Below are positions 35,158-42,990 of a DNA stretch of 64,000 bases, piece after piece. The notes beneath the pieces are model-generated. The model was not told where the DNA came from, searched no databases, and saw only the letters and a program-made list of their open reading frames with translations. The translations under genes were made by a program, and so were the position numbers. Each line of letters begins with the position of its first letter. Position 1 is the stretch's first letter. The stretch comes from Azospirillum oryzae (GTDB lineage: Bacteria > Pseudomonadota > Alphaproteobacteria > Azospirillales > Azospirillaceae): assembly GCF_008364795.1 (NCBI RefSeq), contig NZ_VTTM01000005.1:248001-312000 (forward strand), read 5' to 3'.

Positions 35158-35774
35158 TTATTCCATGCCGATTCACACTCCACGACGCCATCCGCCAGTT
35201 CGAGGTCATTCCTACGGACCGCCTGCGTCATGTAGTGGCACAGTCCCGCAAAGAAGGCCGCGCGCCGTGCCGGGGTGGCGAGATCCGGCGGGAGCACGCC
35301 GTCCGTTGCCGTAGATGCGCCCGCGGCCGGCGCATCGCCAGACGAGCGTCGGCCAAGAGGATGCTCCTCGATCAGGTCTTCATCTGGAACCGAAGGCATT
35401 TCGCTGAGTGCCATCAGATCGGCCAGGGAGGATTCAGCCAAGCCCGTCGGGTTCGACGCGGGAGGCGTTCCGAAGGCCGCGCTGGGCGCCGTCGGGCGCG
35501 ACGCGCGCTCCATCTCGCCCTCAAGCACCAGCTCGTTGCGCAGGTTGACCATCAGCGTGCGGATGGTGAGACCGGGTGGCGGCACTTCCATGAGCATGAC
35601 CTCTTCCAACGCGAGATCGAGCGCAAGAGCCCGTCGAATGGCCGTGCGTCGGTCGCCCGTCCTGAGCGACATCTCGTATGTCGTCCGATGATCACCGCAG
35701 GGAAGAGCGCGCGGGCAGCGTCGCCGCCAATACCAGATTCCGGAACGCAGAGAGAGGTGGGCCAGCTTCGCCAC
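35158..35774 (-). pseudogene. Tyrosine integrase N-terminal part, truncated by ISL3
   Basis: A GTG start at 35774 opens a frame beginning M-A-K-L-A-H-L-S-L-R-S-G-I-W-Y-W-R-R-R-C-P, the short N-terminal motif (DUF6538 type) found on phage-like integrases. About 205 residues follow up to the ISL3 end at 35157. The core-binding and catalytic R-H-R-Y domains are missing. It is a second integrase, different from the intact one at 36141, so two integration modules met here. Confidence 0.65.
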
Positions 35775-35904
35775 GCTCGGTCACTCCAGGCCGACCGGGG
35801 TGCGCGATGTGCGACAGCGTTGCGAGTCAGTTTCGCACACGCCCGGTGTTGCGGGGGTGCGCACAGCCCGTAAGTTCCTGAAAGTGCTGGCCGTTTGGAG
35901 AAGG

Positions 35905-35953
35905 TGGTTGGGGGACTAGGATTCGAACCTAGGCTGGCGGAGTCAGAGTCCGC
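35905..35953 (-). other. tRNA-Gln(CUG) 3' fragment, island attachment site
   Basis: On the minus strand: anticodon stem GCGGA / TCCGC around loop CTCTGAC (anticodon CTG, Gln), four-base variable loop, T arm CTAGG-TTCGAAT-CCTAG, TCCCCCA acceptor strand, discriminator A and encoded CCA. The D arm and 5' acceptor half are absent; the bases upstream of 35953 do not form them. A 3' tRNA piece of this size beside an integrase is what site-specific integration into a tRNA gene leaves at one border. The fragment's 5' side faces the integrase, so the island extends to the right. Confidence 0.75.
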
Positions 35954-36140
35954 AAGAACAGCCTGCGCTTTGCTGCGACACCATACGAGATGGCACGACA
36001 ACACATTGTAATACCACGTATTTACATTTGTCAGCTTGCGCTGATCATCGCCAGAATATCCCATCATTCACTCTGCCGTGCTTACTGGGTGCTTACTGGA
36101 GGCGCATTTATATAGGACGATATTCCGGAAGGGAGCGACC
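35954..36140. other. AT-rich attachment-site flank before the integrase
   Basis: About 190 bases between the tRNA fragment and the integrase, AT-richer than the surroundings, with short repeats (GCTTACTGG twice near 36080-36100). It is the expected place for integrase arm sites and the integrase promoter; the GGAAGGGAG at 36127-36135 is the integrase ribosome site. Confidence 0.45.
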
Positions 36141-37436
36141 ATGCCATCGACACGGATCACTAAGCGGGCTGTCGACGATGCGACGCCTGAAGCGCGGGAT
36201 TTTTATCTGTGGGACAGCGAACTGAGCGGCTTCGGATTGAAAGTCACGCCATCGGGGACGAAGACATATCTCGTGCAATACCGCGCCGGCGGACGCGGCA
36301 TGCCAACCCGCCGCATCACAATCGGGCGGCATGGATCACCCTGGACCCCTGAGCAGGCGCGCCAGGAAGCCCGTCGCGTGCTGGCCACGGTGGAACTCGG
36401 CGACGATCCTGCCGCCCGGAAGGCGGACAGGCGGCGGGAATTGACGGTGTCAGAGCTGTGCGATCTGTACATAGCGGAAGGATGCACAACAAAGAAGCCC
36501 TCGACCATCCGGGCCGACCAGGGAAGGATCACGTGGCACATCAAGCCCCTGCTGGGAAAAAGGAAAGCCGGGGACATCACCCGGGGTGATATCGAGCGCC
36601 TTTTGCGCGACGTGGCGGCTGGAAAGACTGCCAGCCCACACCGCTCTAGCAAAGGCGGCAGCCGCGCAACCGGCGGAAAGGGCGCTGCGTCGCAAACCGT
36701 GATCCTGCTGAGAGCGATGTTCGCCTTCGCCATGGCTCGGGCGCTCCGCTCCGACAATCCCGCGGCCGGAATCAAGACATTCAATGTCAGAAAGCTGGAA
36801 CGCTTCCTGACCGCCGAGGAAATGGGCCGACTTGGCAAGACACTGATCGCATTCGAACAGGAGGGGGCCAACCCATATCTCATCGCCGCCATTCGCCTCC
36901 TGCTGCTGACAGGTTGCCGGAAATCCGAAATTCTGAGCCTGACCTGGGATTGCGTGGATGTCGCCCACTCCTCCTTGCGTCTGCCCGACAGCAAAACCGG
37001 CGCAAAAGTTGTACCGCTGGGACGGGCCGCACTCGATATCCTGACCAAACTCCAACGCCGGCCCGGCAATCAATATGTCATCTCCGGCAAAGGGCAAGAT
37101 GGACAGTTGGTCAACATCGACCGGACCTGGGAAAAGATCCGCACCGCAGCCAGTTTACCCGATGTCCGTTTGCATGATCTTCGACATAGCTTCGCCAGCG
37201 TCGGAGCCGCCAACGGAAGCAGTCTGCTGGTCATTGGGAAGATTCTTGGACATACCCAGCCAACGACTACCCAGCGTTACGCCCACCTAGCACATGATCC
37301 CGTCCTAACCGCAGCTGATCAAATCTCTGCCGCCATCGCTGATGCCCTTGACCAATCCAGCTCGCAACGAAACCGCCGGCGCAAGTTTCGCCTTCGGCCA
37401 AATCGCCCCCTGACCCCGGCTAATGCACCGGTATGA
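36141..37436 (+). CDS. Tyrosine integrase of the genomic island
   Basis: A 431-residue P4-type integrase: N-terminal arm-binding domain with L-S-G-F-G-L-K-V-T-P-S-G-T-K-T-Y, core-binding domain about 110-230, catalytic domain with L-L-L-T-G-C-R-K-S-E-I-L (Arg), H-D-L-R-H-S-F-A-S (His-x-x-Arg), L-G-H-T-Q and T-Q-R-Y-A-H (Tyr nucleophile). ATG at 36141 follows GGAAGGGAG. Length is full, no damage seen. Direction and position next to the tRNA-Gln fragment make it the enzyme that moved this island. Confidence 0.93.
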   Translation: MPSTRITKRAVDDATPEARDFYLWDSELSGFGLKVTPSGTKTYLVQYRAGGRGMPTRRITIGRHGSPWTPEQARQEARRVLATVELGDDPAARKADRRRELTVSELCDLYIAEGCTTKKPSTIRADQGRITWHIKPLLGKRKAGDITRGDIERLLRDVAAGKTASPHRSSKGGSRATGGKGAASQTVILLRAMFAFAMARALRSDNPAAGIKTFNVRKLERFLTAEEMGRLGKTLIAFEQEGANPYLIAAIRLLLLTGCRKSEILSLTWDCVDVAHSSLRLPDSKTGAKVVPLGRAALDILTKLQRRPGNQYVISGKGQDGQLVNIDRTWEKIRTAASLPDVRLHDLRHSFASVGAANGSSLLVIGKILGHTQPTTTQRYAHLAHDPVLTAADQISAAIADALDQSSSQRNRRRKFRLRPNRPLTPANAPV

Positions 37437-37475
37437 CTGCATCAATCGCGACCCTTTGGGTGGGGTGACCAAGTG

Positions 37476-37552
37476 AAGGTGTGGCCGCAGGCGCTTGTCC
37501 AATTCCAGCGCCCAGGCCCGGATCCAGTGGACGAGGGTTCGTGTGATTGAAC
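37476..37552 (-). pseudogene. Small IS6-type transposase scrap
   Basis: About 25 residues (V-H-W-I-R-A-W-A-L-E-L-D-K-R-L-R-P-H-L) resemble the helix of IS240/IS26-type transposases usually read as W-V-x-x-Y-x-P-E-L-x-K-R-x-R-x-x-L. Nothing else of the gene is left. It lies directly before the IS3 end at 37591. Confidence 0.4.
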
Positions 37553-37619
37553 CGCGCCACATCGGACCGCGTCCACAGCGCCCAGCAACTTGACCTGCCC
37601 CCGCGTGGGACACCAGAGA

Positions 37620-38525
37620 CTATGTTAGCCAACAAACACCGCCCGGCGGCTCCTGTCCAGTCCGGCGGAGCGTAGCGGAGCCGGACTGGACAGGAGCCGG
37701 CACCACCGCAGCCCGCGCCGGTGGGCGGTAGCCGAGCGCGCCGTGCGGACGCACGGTGTAGTAGGCGATGCGCCAGCGCTCGATGAGCACCTGCGCCTCG
37801 GGCAGCGTGTAGAAGATCTCCCGCGCGAGCAACTCGTCGCGCAACTTGCCGTTGAAGCTCTCGTTGTAGCCGTTCTCCCATGGGCTGCCCGGCTCGATGA
37901 ACAGCGTCTTCACCCCGACTTGCGCCAGCCACTCCCGCACCGCCGTGGCGGCCAATTCCGGCCCGTTGTCGGAGAGGATGAAGTCGGGTGGACCACGGTC
38001 GACGAACAGCTCGGCCAGCCGATGCAGGACGTCGTCCGAGGAGAGACGGCGGGCGACGTCGATGGCCAGGCGCTCGCGGGTGAACTCGTCGATGATGGTG
38101 AGCATGCGAAAGCTCCGGCCGTCGTGGGTGCGGTCGGTGACGAAATCATAGGCCCAGACGTGGTTCGGCCAACCCGGGCGCAGACGCACGCACGAGCCGT
38201 CGTTCAGCCACAGCCGGCCACACTTGGGTTGCTTCTTGGGGACCTTCAGCCACTCACGGCGCCAGATCCGCTCGACCCACTTGTGGTTCACCCGCCAGCC
38301 CGCCTGACGCAGCAGGGCGGTGATGCGCCGGTAGCCGTAGCGGCCATACTGACCGGCCAGCCGCAAGATGGCCGCCGTGAGCGCATCCTCGTCGGCCGGA
38401 ACAACGGATACATGACGCTGGGTCGAGCGTGCCTGGCTAAGCACCCGGCAGGCCCGGCGTTCGGAGACGCCAAGGGTCTGCTGGACCTGCGCAACGCAGG
38501 CGCGGCGCCGCTCGGGGCTCAGAAG
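37620..38525 (-). CDS. IS3 transposase catalytic part (OrfB)
   Basis: DDE integrase-like catalytic protein: V-W-A-Y-D-F-V-T-D (first Asp), D-F-I-L-S-D-N-G-P-E (second Asp) and W-E-N-G-Y-N-E-S-F-N (Glu), followed by R-P-H-G-A-L-G-Y-R-P-P. The frame runs back to the end of orfA. It is reached through a GGGGAAAC slippery site near 38523-38530, where a -1 shift gives the usual OrfAB fusion. The first in-frame ATG/GTG-type start alone is at 38444. Confidence 0.85.
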   Translation of the reverse strand, partial: LLSPERRRACVAQVQQTLGVSERRACRVLSQARSTQRHVSVVPADEDALTAAILRLAGQYGRYGYRRITALLRQAGWRVNHKWVERIWRREWLKVPKKQPKCGRLWLNDGSCVRLRPGWPNHVWAYDFVTDRTHDGRSFRMLTIIDEFTRERLAIDVARRLSSDDVLHRLAELFVDRGPPDFILSDNGPELAATAVREWLAQVGVKTLFIEPGSPWENGYNESFNGKLRDELLAREIFYTLPEAQVLIERWRIAYYTVRPHGALGYRPPARAAVVPAPVQSGSATLRRTGQEPPGGVCWLT

Positions 38526-38800
38526 TTTCCCCGCGCCGCCTCCTGCAGGATCAGCTTGTCCAGCGTGAGGTCGGCCACCGCCTTACGCAGACGCTGGTTC
38601 TCGCGCTCCAGGTCCTTGAGCCGCCTGGCCTGATCCAGCTTCAGGCCGCCGAATTCGGCACGCCAGCGGTCGTAGGTCTGCTCCGAGATGGCGTGCTCGC
38701 GGCAGGTCTCCACGACCGTGCGCCCTTACGCCACCGCCACCTCGATCGCGCGCAGTATGCTGATGATCTGCTCGGGGGTATGCCGCTTCCGACGGGCCAT
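38519..38800 (-). pseudogene. IS3 OrfA with a nonsense codon
   Basis: From ATG 38800 (AGGAGG upstream on the minus strand) the frame starts M-A-R-R-K-R-H-T-P-E-Q-I-I and meets TAA at 38728-38726 (codon 25). It then continues as normal OrfA: C-R-E-H-A-I-S-E-Q-T-Y-D-R-W HTH helix and a leucine-zipper-like K-D-L-E-R-E-N-Q-R-L-R-K. One substitution has inactivated an otherwise complete element. Confidence 0.85.
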
Positions 38801-38862
38801 TCCCTCCTCCTGATTTGCTCAACCCCAGATAAGGGCTGGAGCGGGTTCAGGGGGGCAGGTCA

Positions 38863-39138
38863 AGATCACTCCCCCTGTATACGAGTGGATGCGGCGGTTT
38901 GGTCGCAGTACGAGCAGGTTCATTCTCTAATCCGATTGGTCCTGGTACGAGCACCTCCGGTTGGACCCGCCGGCTTCTGGCCGTGCCCGACGGTTGGCCC
39001 GCCTTCGCCAGATTGTGATGGTCGCTGCGGCGGGGCAACCTCACTGCAGCCCAGATCGCCGCCACAAATACCTCGTCGCAGAACTATGGAACTTACCATG
39101 ATCTTTCTGCTTGAGGTTATGTCAGATACGGGTCAAGT
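38863..39138. other. Gap without recognisable gene
   Basis: Between the IS3 end and the membrane-protein gene. GC-rich part to about 39060, then AT-rich. Reading frames here show no family features; probably debris of an older insertion. Confidence 0.45.
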
Positions 39139-39543
39139 TCAGAACCATGGCGTGAAAAACCTCCTTTGGGGCCAACCTTCTCCGGGCAAATCTTCTGCGG
39201 TTCCTACGCTCTCGCTCCTCGCACGTCGCGACCTTGTGGCGTTGCTAGTTCGCGATCTTCTGACGCTGCTGATTGCGGATGTTGAACCGGCTGCGGATGT
39301 GAAGACTAGAAAACCATTAATCACCGCAACAAAGTAGTCAGACGACGGCAATGGAGTAGAAGACGATTGGTGAATATAGTATATCGTTCCTATGCACAAA
39401 GCCTGTGCAATTGCAAGGGCAAGCCATTTCGGGTTGTAGTTAAACGCCTGCTGAATTCCATTTGCAATGCATGCTGTAACCGCAACGTTAACAGCAAACG
39501 TTTGGAGACTTTGAAATGTATAGAAGGCATTCTGCTCTCCCAA
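39139..39543 (-). CDS. Small membrane protein of unknown function
   Basis: A 134-residue protein in visibly AT-richer DNA. Start is TTG at 39543 with AGGAGG five bases upstream, the decisive evidence that the gene is real. Three hydrophobic segments (about residues 13-30, 38-56 and 68-84) are followed by a basic, Ser/Arg-rich tail of 45 residues, suggesting a membrane protein with cytoplasmic tail. No family recognised. A truncated gene ends nine bases upstream. Confidence 0.6.
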   Translation of the reverse strand: MGEQNAFYTFQSLQTFAVNVAVTACIANGIQQAFNYNPKWLALAIAQALCIGTIYYIHQSSSTPLPSSDYFVAVINGFLVFTSAAGSTSAISSVRRSRTSNATRSRRARSESVGTAEDLPGEGWPQRRFFTPWF

Positions 39544-39552
39544 CGCAACCTC

Positions 39553-39720
39553 CTAACTTTGTAAGCGAGAATTCACGAATTCGTAGCGGGAACGATGTGC
39601 GATTGGATAGGCTCTTTCGTTGAGGTTCGATAGATACTCTGTCAGCTCCTTCTCTGCAACTCTGATAGTAGTTACAAGGGGTACATAATCGTAATTACTC
39701 ACCCAGATGGCGGCTGATGA
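39553..39720 (-). pseudogene. C-terminal remnant of an unknown gene
   Basis: About 50 codons of AT-rich coding-like sequence (V-S-N-Y-D-Y-V-P-L-V-T-T-I-R-V-A-E-K-E-L) ending nine bases before the TTG start of the membrane protein, whose ribosome site overlaps the stop. Upstream of about 39720 the composition jumps to GC-rich DNA, so the 5' part was lost at a recombination junction. Confidence 0.45.
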
Positions 39721-39866
39721 GCAGTCAGGCGACCTCGAAGGTTCCACCGATGGAAGCCTTAGAGCGCGGATCAAAACCGCTGTCCGATGTGCCAAAGGCG
39801 TTGATCAACCTCGGCTCCAGGGAGGTTTTGTTCGGCGCTCCTAGTGGCGGTCCAGGCGGACTGCCC

Positions 39867-39994
39867 CTATCGGCGTGCGGTTCCGGTGACGGAGCGATAG
39901 CCGGCATGGATGTCCGGGCCCCAGTCGGATCGGAAGCCGTTTGTCATCTCACGGAAAATCACGGAAGGGCGGATTTCGTGCTCACTGGCGTTGT
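39867..39994 (-). pseudogene. tnpC: IS66 transposase TnpC, C-terminal piece (separated by IS110)
   Basis: Reads N-N-A-S-E-H-E-I-R-P-S-V-I-F-R-E-M-T-N-G-F-R-S, the Glu-containing C-terminal motif of IS66 transposases, then stops at 39867. It continues exactly the motif broken off at 41598 (L-P-P-T), so it is the other half of the tnpC gene into which the IS110 element inserted. Confidence 0.85.
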
Positions 39995-40087
39995 TAACCG
40001 GCATGCTGCTTCCGGCGCCAGCCGGTTCTGGCAATCGGACCGAGGTCGCGGTATCGATGGTCCACCGGGATAGGGGCGCCGGGAGCA

Positions 40088-40205
40088 TGAAACGGCGGCA
40101 GGCCGTCCCGACCATGAGCTGTGAGCTCGCGTTGTTACATGGCCGCCCCCTACGACTTGCCCGGTTGCGCTGCGAGCGCGGATCCGTAGATGTCGTGCAA
40201 GCCCG
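40088..40205 (+). ncRNA. Candidate bridge RNA of the IS110 element
   Basis: Two internal loops are visible. Target-type loop: stem GGCGGC 40094-40099 with GCCGCC 40142-40147; inner hairpin GAGCT-GTG-AGCTC 40116-40128. Its 5' side contains CCGACCA (40108-40114), complementary to the right flank TGGTCGG at 41598. Its 3' side contains GCGTTGTT (40129-40136), identical to the left flank ending at 39995. Donor-type loop: stem CTTGC 40156-40160 with GCAAG 40197-40201; inner hairpin GCGCT-GCG-AGCGC 40067+100 to 40179. Its 5' side CCGGTT (40161-40166) is complementary to the element start AACCGG, and its 3' side ATCCGT (40182-40187) matches the element end ATCCG plus the T at the junction. Both loops use the same order of guides. 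Such guide RNAs are known for IS110 elements; ends of the transcript are guessed. Confidence 0.65.
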
Positions 40206-40238
40206 CCAGCTCCCGAACCAGCACCGTAAGGAGGGAGC

Positions 40239-41438
40239 ATGCGCATTATCGGAATGGATATTCACCGCTCCTTCGCCCAGGTCGCCTTCCTGGTGGACGG
40301 CCAAATGACGAAGGAAACCAGGGTCGATCTCGCCCATGACCGCTTTCTGAAATTTGCCAGGACCCTTGAGAAGACGGACGAGGTGGTCATCGAGGCGACC
40401 GGCAACAGCATGGCCGTGGAGCGTGTCCTGCGGCCCTTCGTCAAGCGGGTTGCGGTGGCCAATCCCCGGCTCGTGCGGGCCATCGCCTTTGCCCGCGTGA
40501 AGACTGATAAGATCGACGCGGCGATCCTGGCGCGCCTTCATGCGGCGGGCTTCCTGCCGGAAGTCTGGGTTCCCGACGATGAAACGATCCGCCGTCGGCG
40601 GACGGTCACGGAGCGGATGGGGATTGTCGAGCACATGGTGCGGACGAAGAGCCGCATCCATGCCATCCTGCACGGGAACTTGATCCCGAAATACGAAGGC
40701 CGCTTGTTCACCAAGGCGGGCCGGGCCTGGCTGGCCGGCCTGCCGCTGTCGCCTGAGGAGCAGGCCCTGGTCTCCCGGCTGGTGGCGGAGCTGGAACGGG
40801 TGAGCGCGCAACTGGCCGAACTCGACAAGGGGATCGCCCAGCAGGCGCTGGACGATCCGCAGGCGCGCCGGTTGATGACCATCCCGGGGGTGGGCACCGT
40901 GGTGGCCCTGACCGTTCTGGCGTCGATCGGGACGATCGCTCGCTTTCCGACCCCCGAGAAGCTTAGCAGCTACTTCGGCCTGACCCCAACCACCCACCAG
41001 TCCGGCGACCATCCGGCCCGCCACGGGCATATCTCGCGACAGGGCAATGCCGCGGCCCGCGCGATGCTGGTTGAGGCCGCGTGGTCGGCGAAGATGGCGC
41101 CGGGGCCGCTGCGGGCCTTCTTCAACCGAGTGCAGAAGAAGGCTGGAGCTGGTGCGGCCGCAGTGGCCACCGCCCGCAAACTGACGGTTCTCATCTGGCA
41201 TGTGCTGACCGAGGGGAAGGACTACGCCTACGCCCGCCCGGCGTTCACGGCCATGAAGCTGCGCAAGGCTGCCCTGAAGGCCGGCGCCCCGCGGGAATAC
41301 GGCAAAGCCGGGCCCAGCCGGGACTACTGGATCAAGGAAATCCGGCAGCGCGAGGCGGAGTATGTCGAGCGTGCCGAACGCGCCTATGAACGGATGGTGG
41401 ACGCCTGGACGGACCGACCATCGGGGCGTGCCGGATGA
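40239..41438 (+). CDS. IS110-family DEDD transposase/recombinase
   Basis: A 399-residue protein, intact. N-terminal RuvC-like domain: I-G-M-D-I-H-R-S (Asp), V-V-I-E-A-T-G-N-S (Glu), V-K-T-D-K-I-D-A (two Asp). C-terminal Tnp domain: M-T-I-P-G-V-G-T-V-V-A, L-S-S-Y-F-G-L-T-P and G-H-I-S-R-Q-G-N-A-A-A-R-A with the conserved catalytic Ser. GGAGGGAGC precedes the ATG. The enzyme would act with the RNA encoded just upstream. Confidence 0.93.
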   Translation: MRIIGMDIHRSFAQVAFLVDGQMTKETRVDLAHDRFLKFARTLEKTDEVVIEATGNSMAVERVLRPFVKRVAVANPRLVRAIAFARVKTDKIDAAILARLHAAGFLPEVWVPDDETIRRRRTVTERMGIVEHMVRTKSRIHAILHGNLIPKYEGRLFTKAGRAWLAGLPLSPEEQALVSRLVAELERVSAQLAELDKGIAQQALDDPQARRLMTIPGVGTVVALTVLASIGTIARFPTPEKLSSYFGLTPTTHQSGDHPARHGHISRQGNAAARAMLVEAAWSAKMAPGPLRAFFNRVQKKAGAGAAAVATARKLTVLIWHVLTEGKDYAYARPAFTAMKLRKAALKAGAPREYGKAGPSRDYWIKEIRQREAEYVERAERAYERMVDAWTDRPSGRAG

Positions 41439-41597
41439 CGCCCCCGGCGTCAAGGCGGCCGCTCCGCGGCCCCGCGCTGACGCGCGGCTGCGGCCTTGAC
41501 CCCGGTTTCGTCATCCGGCGTCTGGCCAGCATGCGGTCGACGCCATGCGCCGACCGCATCGGTCGGCACGACGATTCGCACTTCTCAACATCATCCG
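41439..41597. other. 3' non-coding end of the IS110 element
   Basis: 159 bases from the transposase stop to the inferred right border, ending CATCATCCG. This end supplies the left half of the donor junction when the element is circular; the last five bases plus the next T recur in the candidate bridge RNA. Confidence 0.6.
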
Positions 41598-42759
41598 TGG
41601 TCGGCGGCAAGCGGCGACCGCTGATGAAGACAAAGAACTTGCCGCGCCACGCCTTGATTTTGCGCTGCAACTTGCGGCCAGCCGAATGGGCAGCGGGGAC
41701 ACCGAGCAGGTTATCGAGGCGGCGCTCGGCTTTGGCGGCGTAGACGGCGAGTGCGCTGTCCTTCAACTCCGGACTTTGCTTGCCGACACGGATGACCCAG
41801 CGCAGCTGATCACAGAGTTTCAGCGCTGCCACACTGTCGCCGCAGTCGACAGCGTACTGAATGTCGCGTAGGAGATGGGCTAGGCAGACCTGATGAGCTT
41901 GCCCCAACTCCTGCTGGCCGGCATATCGGTTGGAGACCCATAACTCGGGTCGATGTTCCCTCTGGATGTCGGCGGCCACCGCCCGTCCTCGACTGGGGGC
42001 GATGGTGTGCAGAACGGCCTCATCGGACGGGAACACCCGTTGCCCGTGGGTCACGCCATCAACCCGGGTCGTGGTTTCGTCCGAGGCGATGACGGGGGCG
42101 GTCAGGAGTTTGGTCTTGATCGCTGCGCAGGCGGCGTCGAGCGCCGCACCCATACGGAAGGTATTGGCCATGGCACCTTCGGAGATGGTCAGCCCGAATA
42201 CCTTCTTCAGCAGGCGCGACGGCCGCTCGAAACCGACATGATAGCTTGTGGTGCAGGTAGGCCAGCAGGCAGCGGATACCTGGACCGAATGGCACTCCTG
42301 GCGGCATAGTCGCAGGCGGCTCAGCCTGATAGCGCCGCCCGCACTGTCTGCAGCGGCCGCCGAACAGTTCGACCCGTGTCACCACCGGGCGGACCTCCGG
42401 CATATCAATGTGGTCGTAGCGGAACCGGCAACGCTGCTGGGCTGGTAGGAGCACCGTCTGGCAATGCGGGCAGATCTCGGCGAAACGGCGCTCAGTGCGA
42501 TCGAGATCAGGCGCGAGCGGCCGCTCGAAACCGGGACGTGATGGTCGTGCTTTACGGCGTCGCTTTGCCTTGCCGGCCTTGCCCCCAGTCCATCCTGCGA
42601 GGGCGGGATGTGCCAGTTCGCCGAGGTCTTCTTCGGCTTACCGGCCAAGGCTTCCAGTTCGGCGATCCGCACGGCCATGCGCTTGATCAGCGCCGCCTGC
42701 TTGATCAGCAGGGCGTCCTTATCGGGGGCACTCAGGCGGTAGCGCGGCGGAACTGCCAT
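41598..42759 (-). pseudogene. tnpC: IS66 transposase TnpC, frameshifted N-terminal and central part
   Basis: Three frames together give one IS66 TnpC. Frame a (from 42759): coiled-coil-like start and P-P-S-Q-D-G-L-G-A-R-P-A-R. Frame b (about 42460-42245): zinc-ribbon C-R-Q-C-G-R-R-Y and G-P-G-I-R-C-L-L-A-Y-L-H-H. Frame c (from about 42175): A-N-T-F-R-M-G, I-A-S-D-E-T-T-T-R with a catalytic Asp, H-Q-V-C-L-A-H-L-L-R-D, ending L-P-P-T where IS110 begins. Two frameshifts plus the insertion make it dead. No tnpA/tnpB lies upstream of it. Confidence 0.85.
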
Positions 42760-42990
42760 GGAGACGTTGATTCACATCCCGAGGTGCCGCGCAACACCCG
42801 ATCACCAGACACCTCCAATGCCCAGCTTGCCCAGGCGCCATCAGGCGTTCAACCAGCCCGGCGAGCAATCACACATAATCCGCCTATCCTCATCGTTCTG
42901 CTTTCGTGACTGATTCCGATATAGAGGATTTTCGCTAGGTGGGTGTACAGTGCCGTCTGAAAGGAATTAGCTAACGCAACAGGAGAGCCA
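42760..42990. promoter_or_regulatory. AT-richer leader region before the protease pair
   Basis: 231 bases between the IS66 remnant and the papain-like protease gene, becoming AT-rich towards 42960. It must hold the protease promoter unless that came with a lost upstream gene. AGGAGA at 42981-42986 is the ribosome site of the GTG start at 42991. No clear promoter boxes picked. Confidence 0.4.

Larger units (their letters stand above)
37591..38862 (-). mobile_element. IS3-family element (copy 1)
   Basis: Ends TGACCTGCCCCC at 37591-37602 and its complement at 38851-38862, length 1272 bases, with overlapping orfA and orfB on the minus strand, as in IS3 elements. Flanking bases (AACT left, AGAT right) show no target duplication. 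Confidence 0.85.
39995..41597 (+). mobile_element. Complete IS110-family element inserted in IS66 tnpC
   Basis: Joining the IS66 halves across it restores the motif P-P-T-N-N-A-S-E, which places the element at about 39995-41597 (within two bases), 1.6 kb. One DEDD transposase gene at 40239-41438, a 5' non-coding end of about 244 bases and a 3' end of about 159 bases. No inverted repeats or target duplication are seen, as usual for IS110 elements. The longer, 5' end carries the bridge-RNA candidate. Confidence 0.88.

Noticed and set aside
35905..35953. A complete tRNA-Gln gene
   Set aside because: Anticodon arm, T arm and 3' acceptor strand are perfect, but the bases upstream form neither a D arm nor the 5' acceptor strand, so it is an attachment-site fragment.
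38693..39337. A 214-codon plus-strand frame spanning the IS3 end and the membrane-protein gene
   Set aside because: It crosses the inverted repeat of the IS3, has no ribosome site and runs antisense to the better-supported TTG-start gene.
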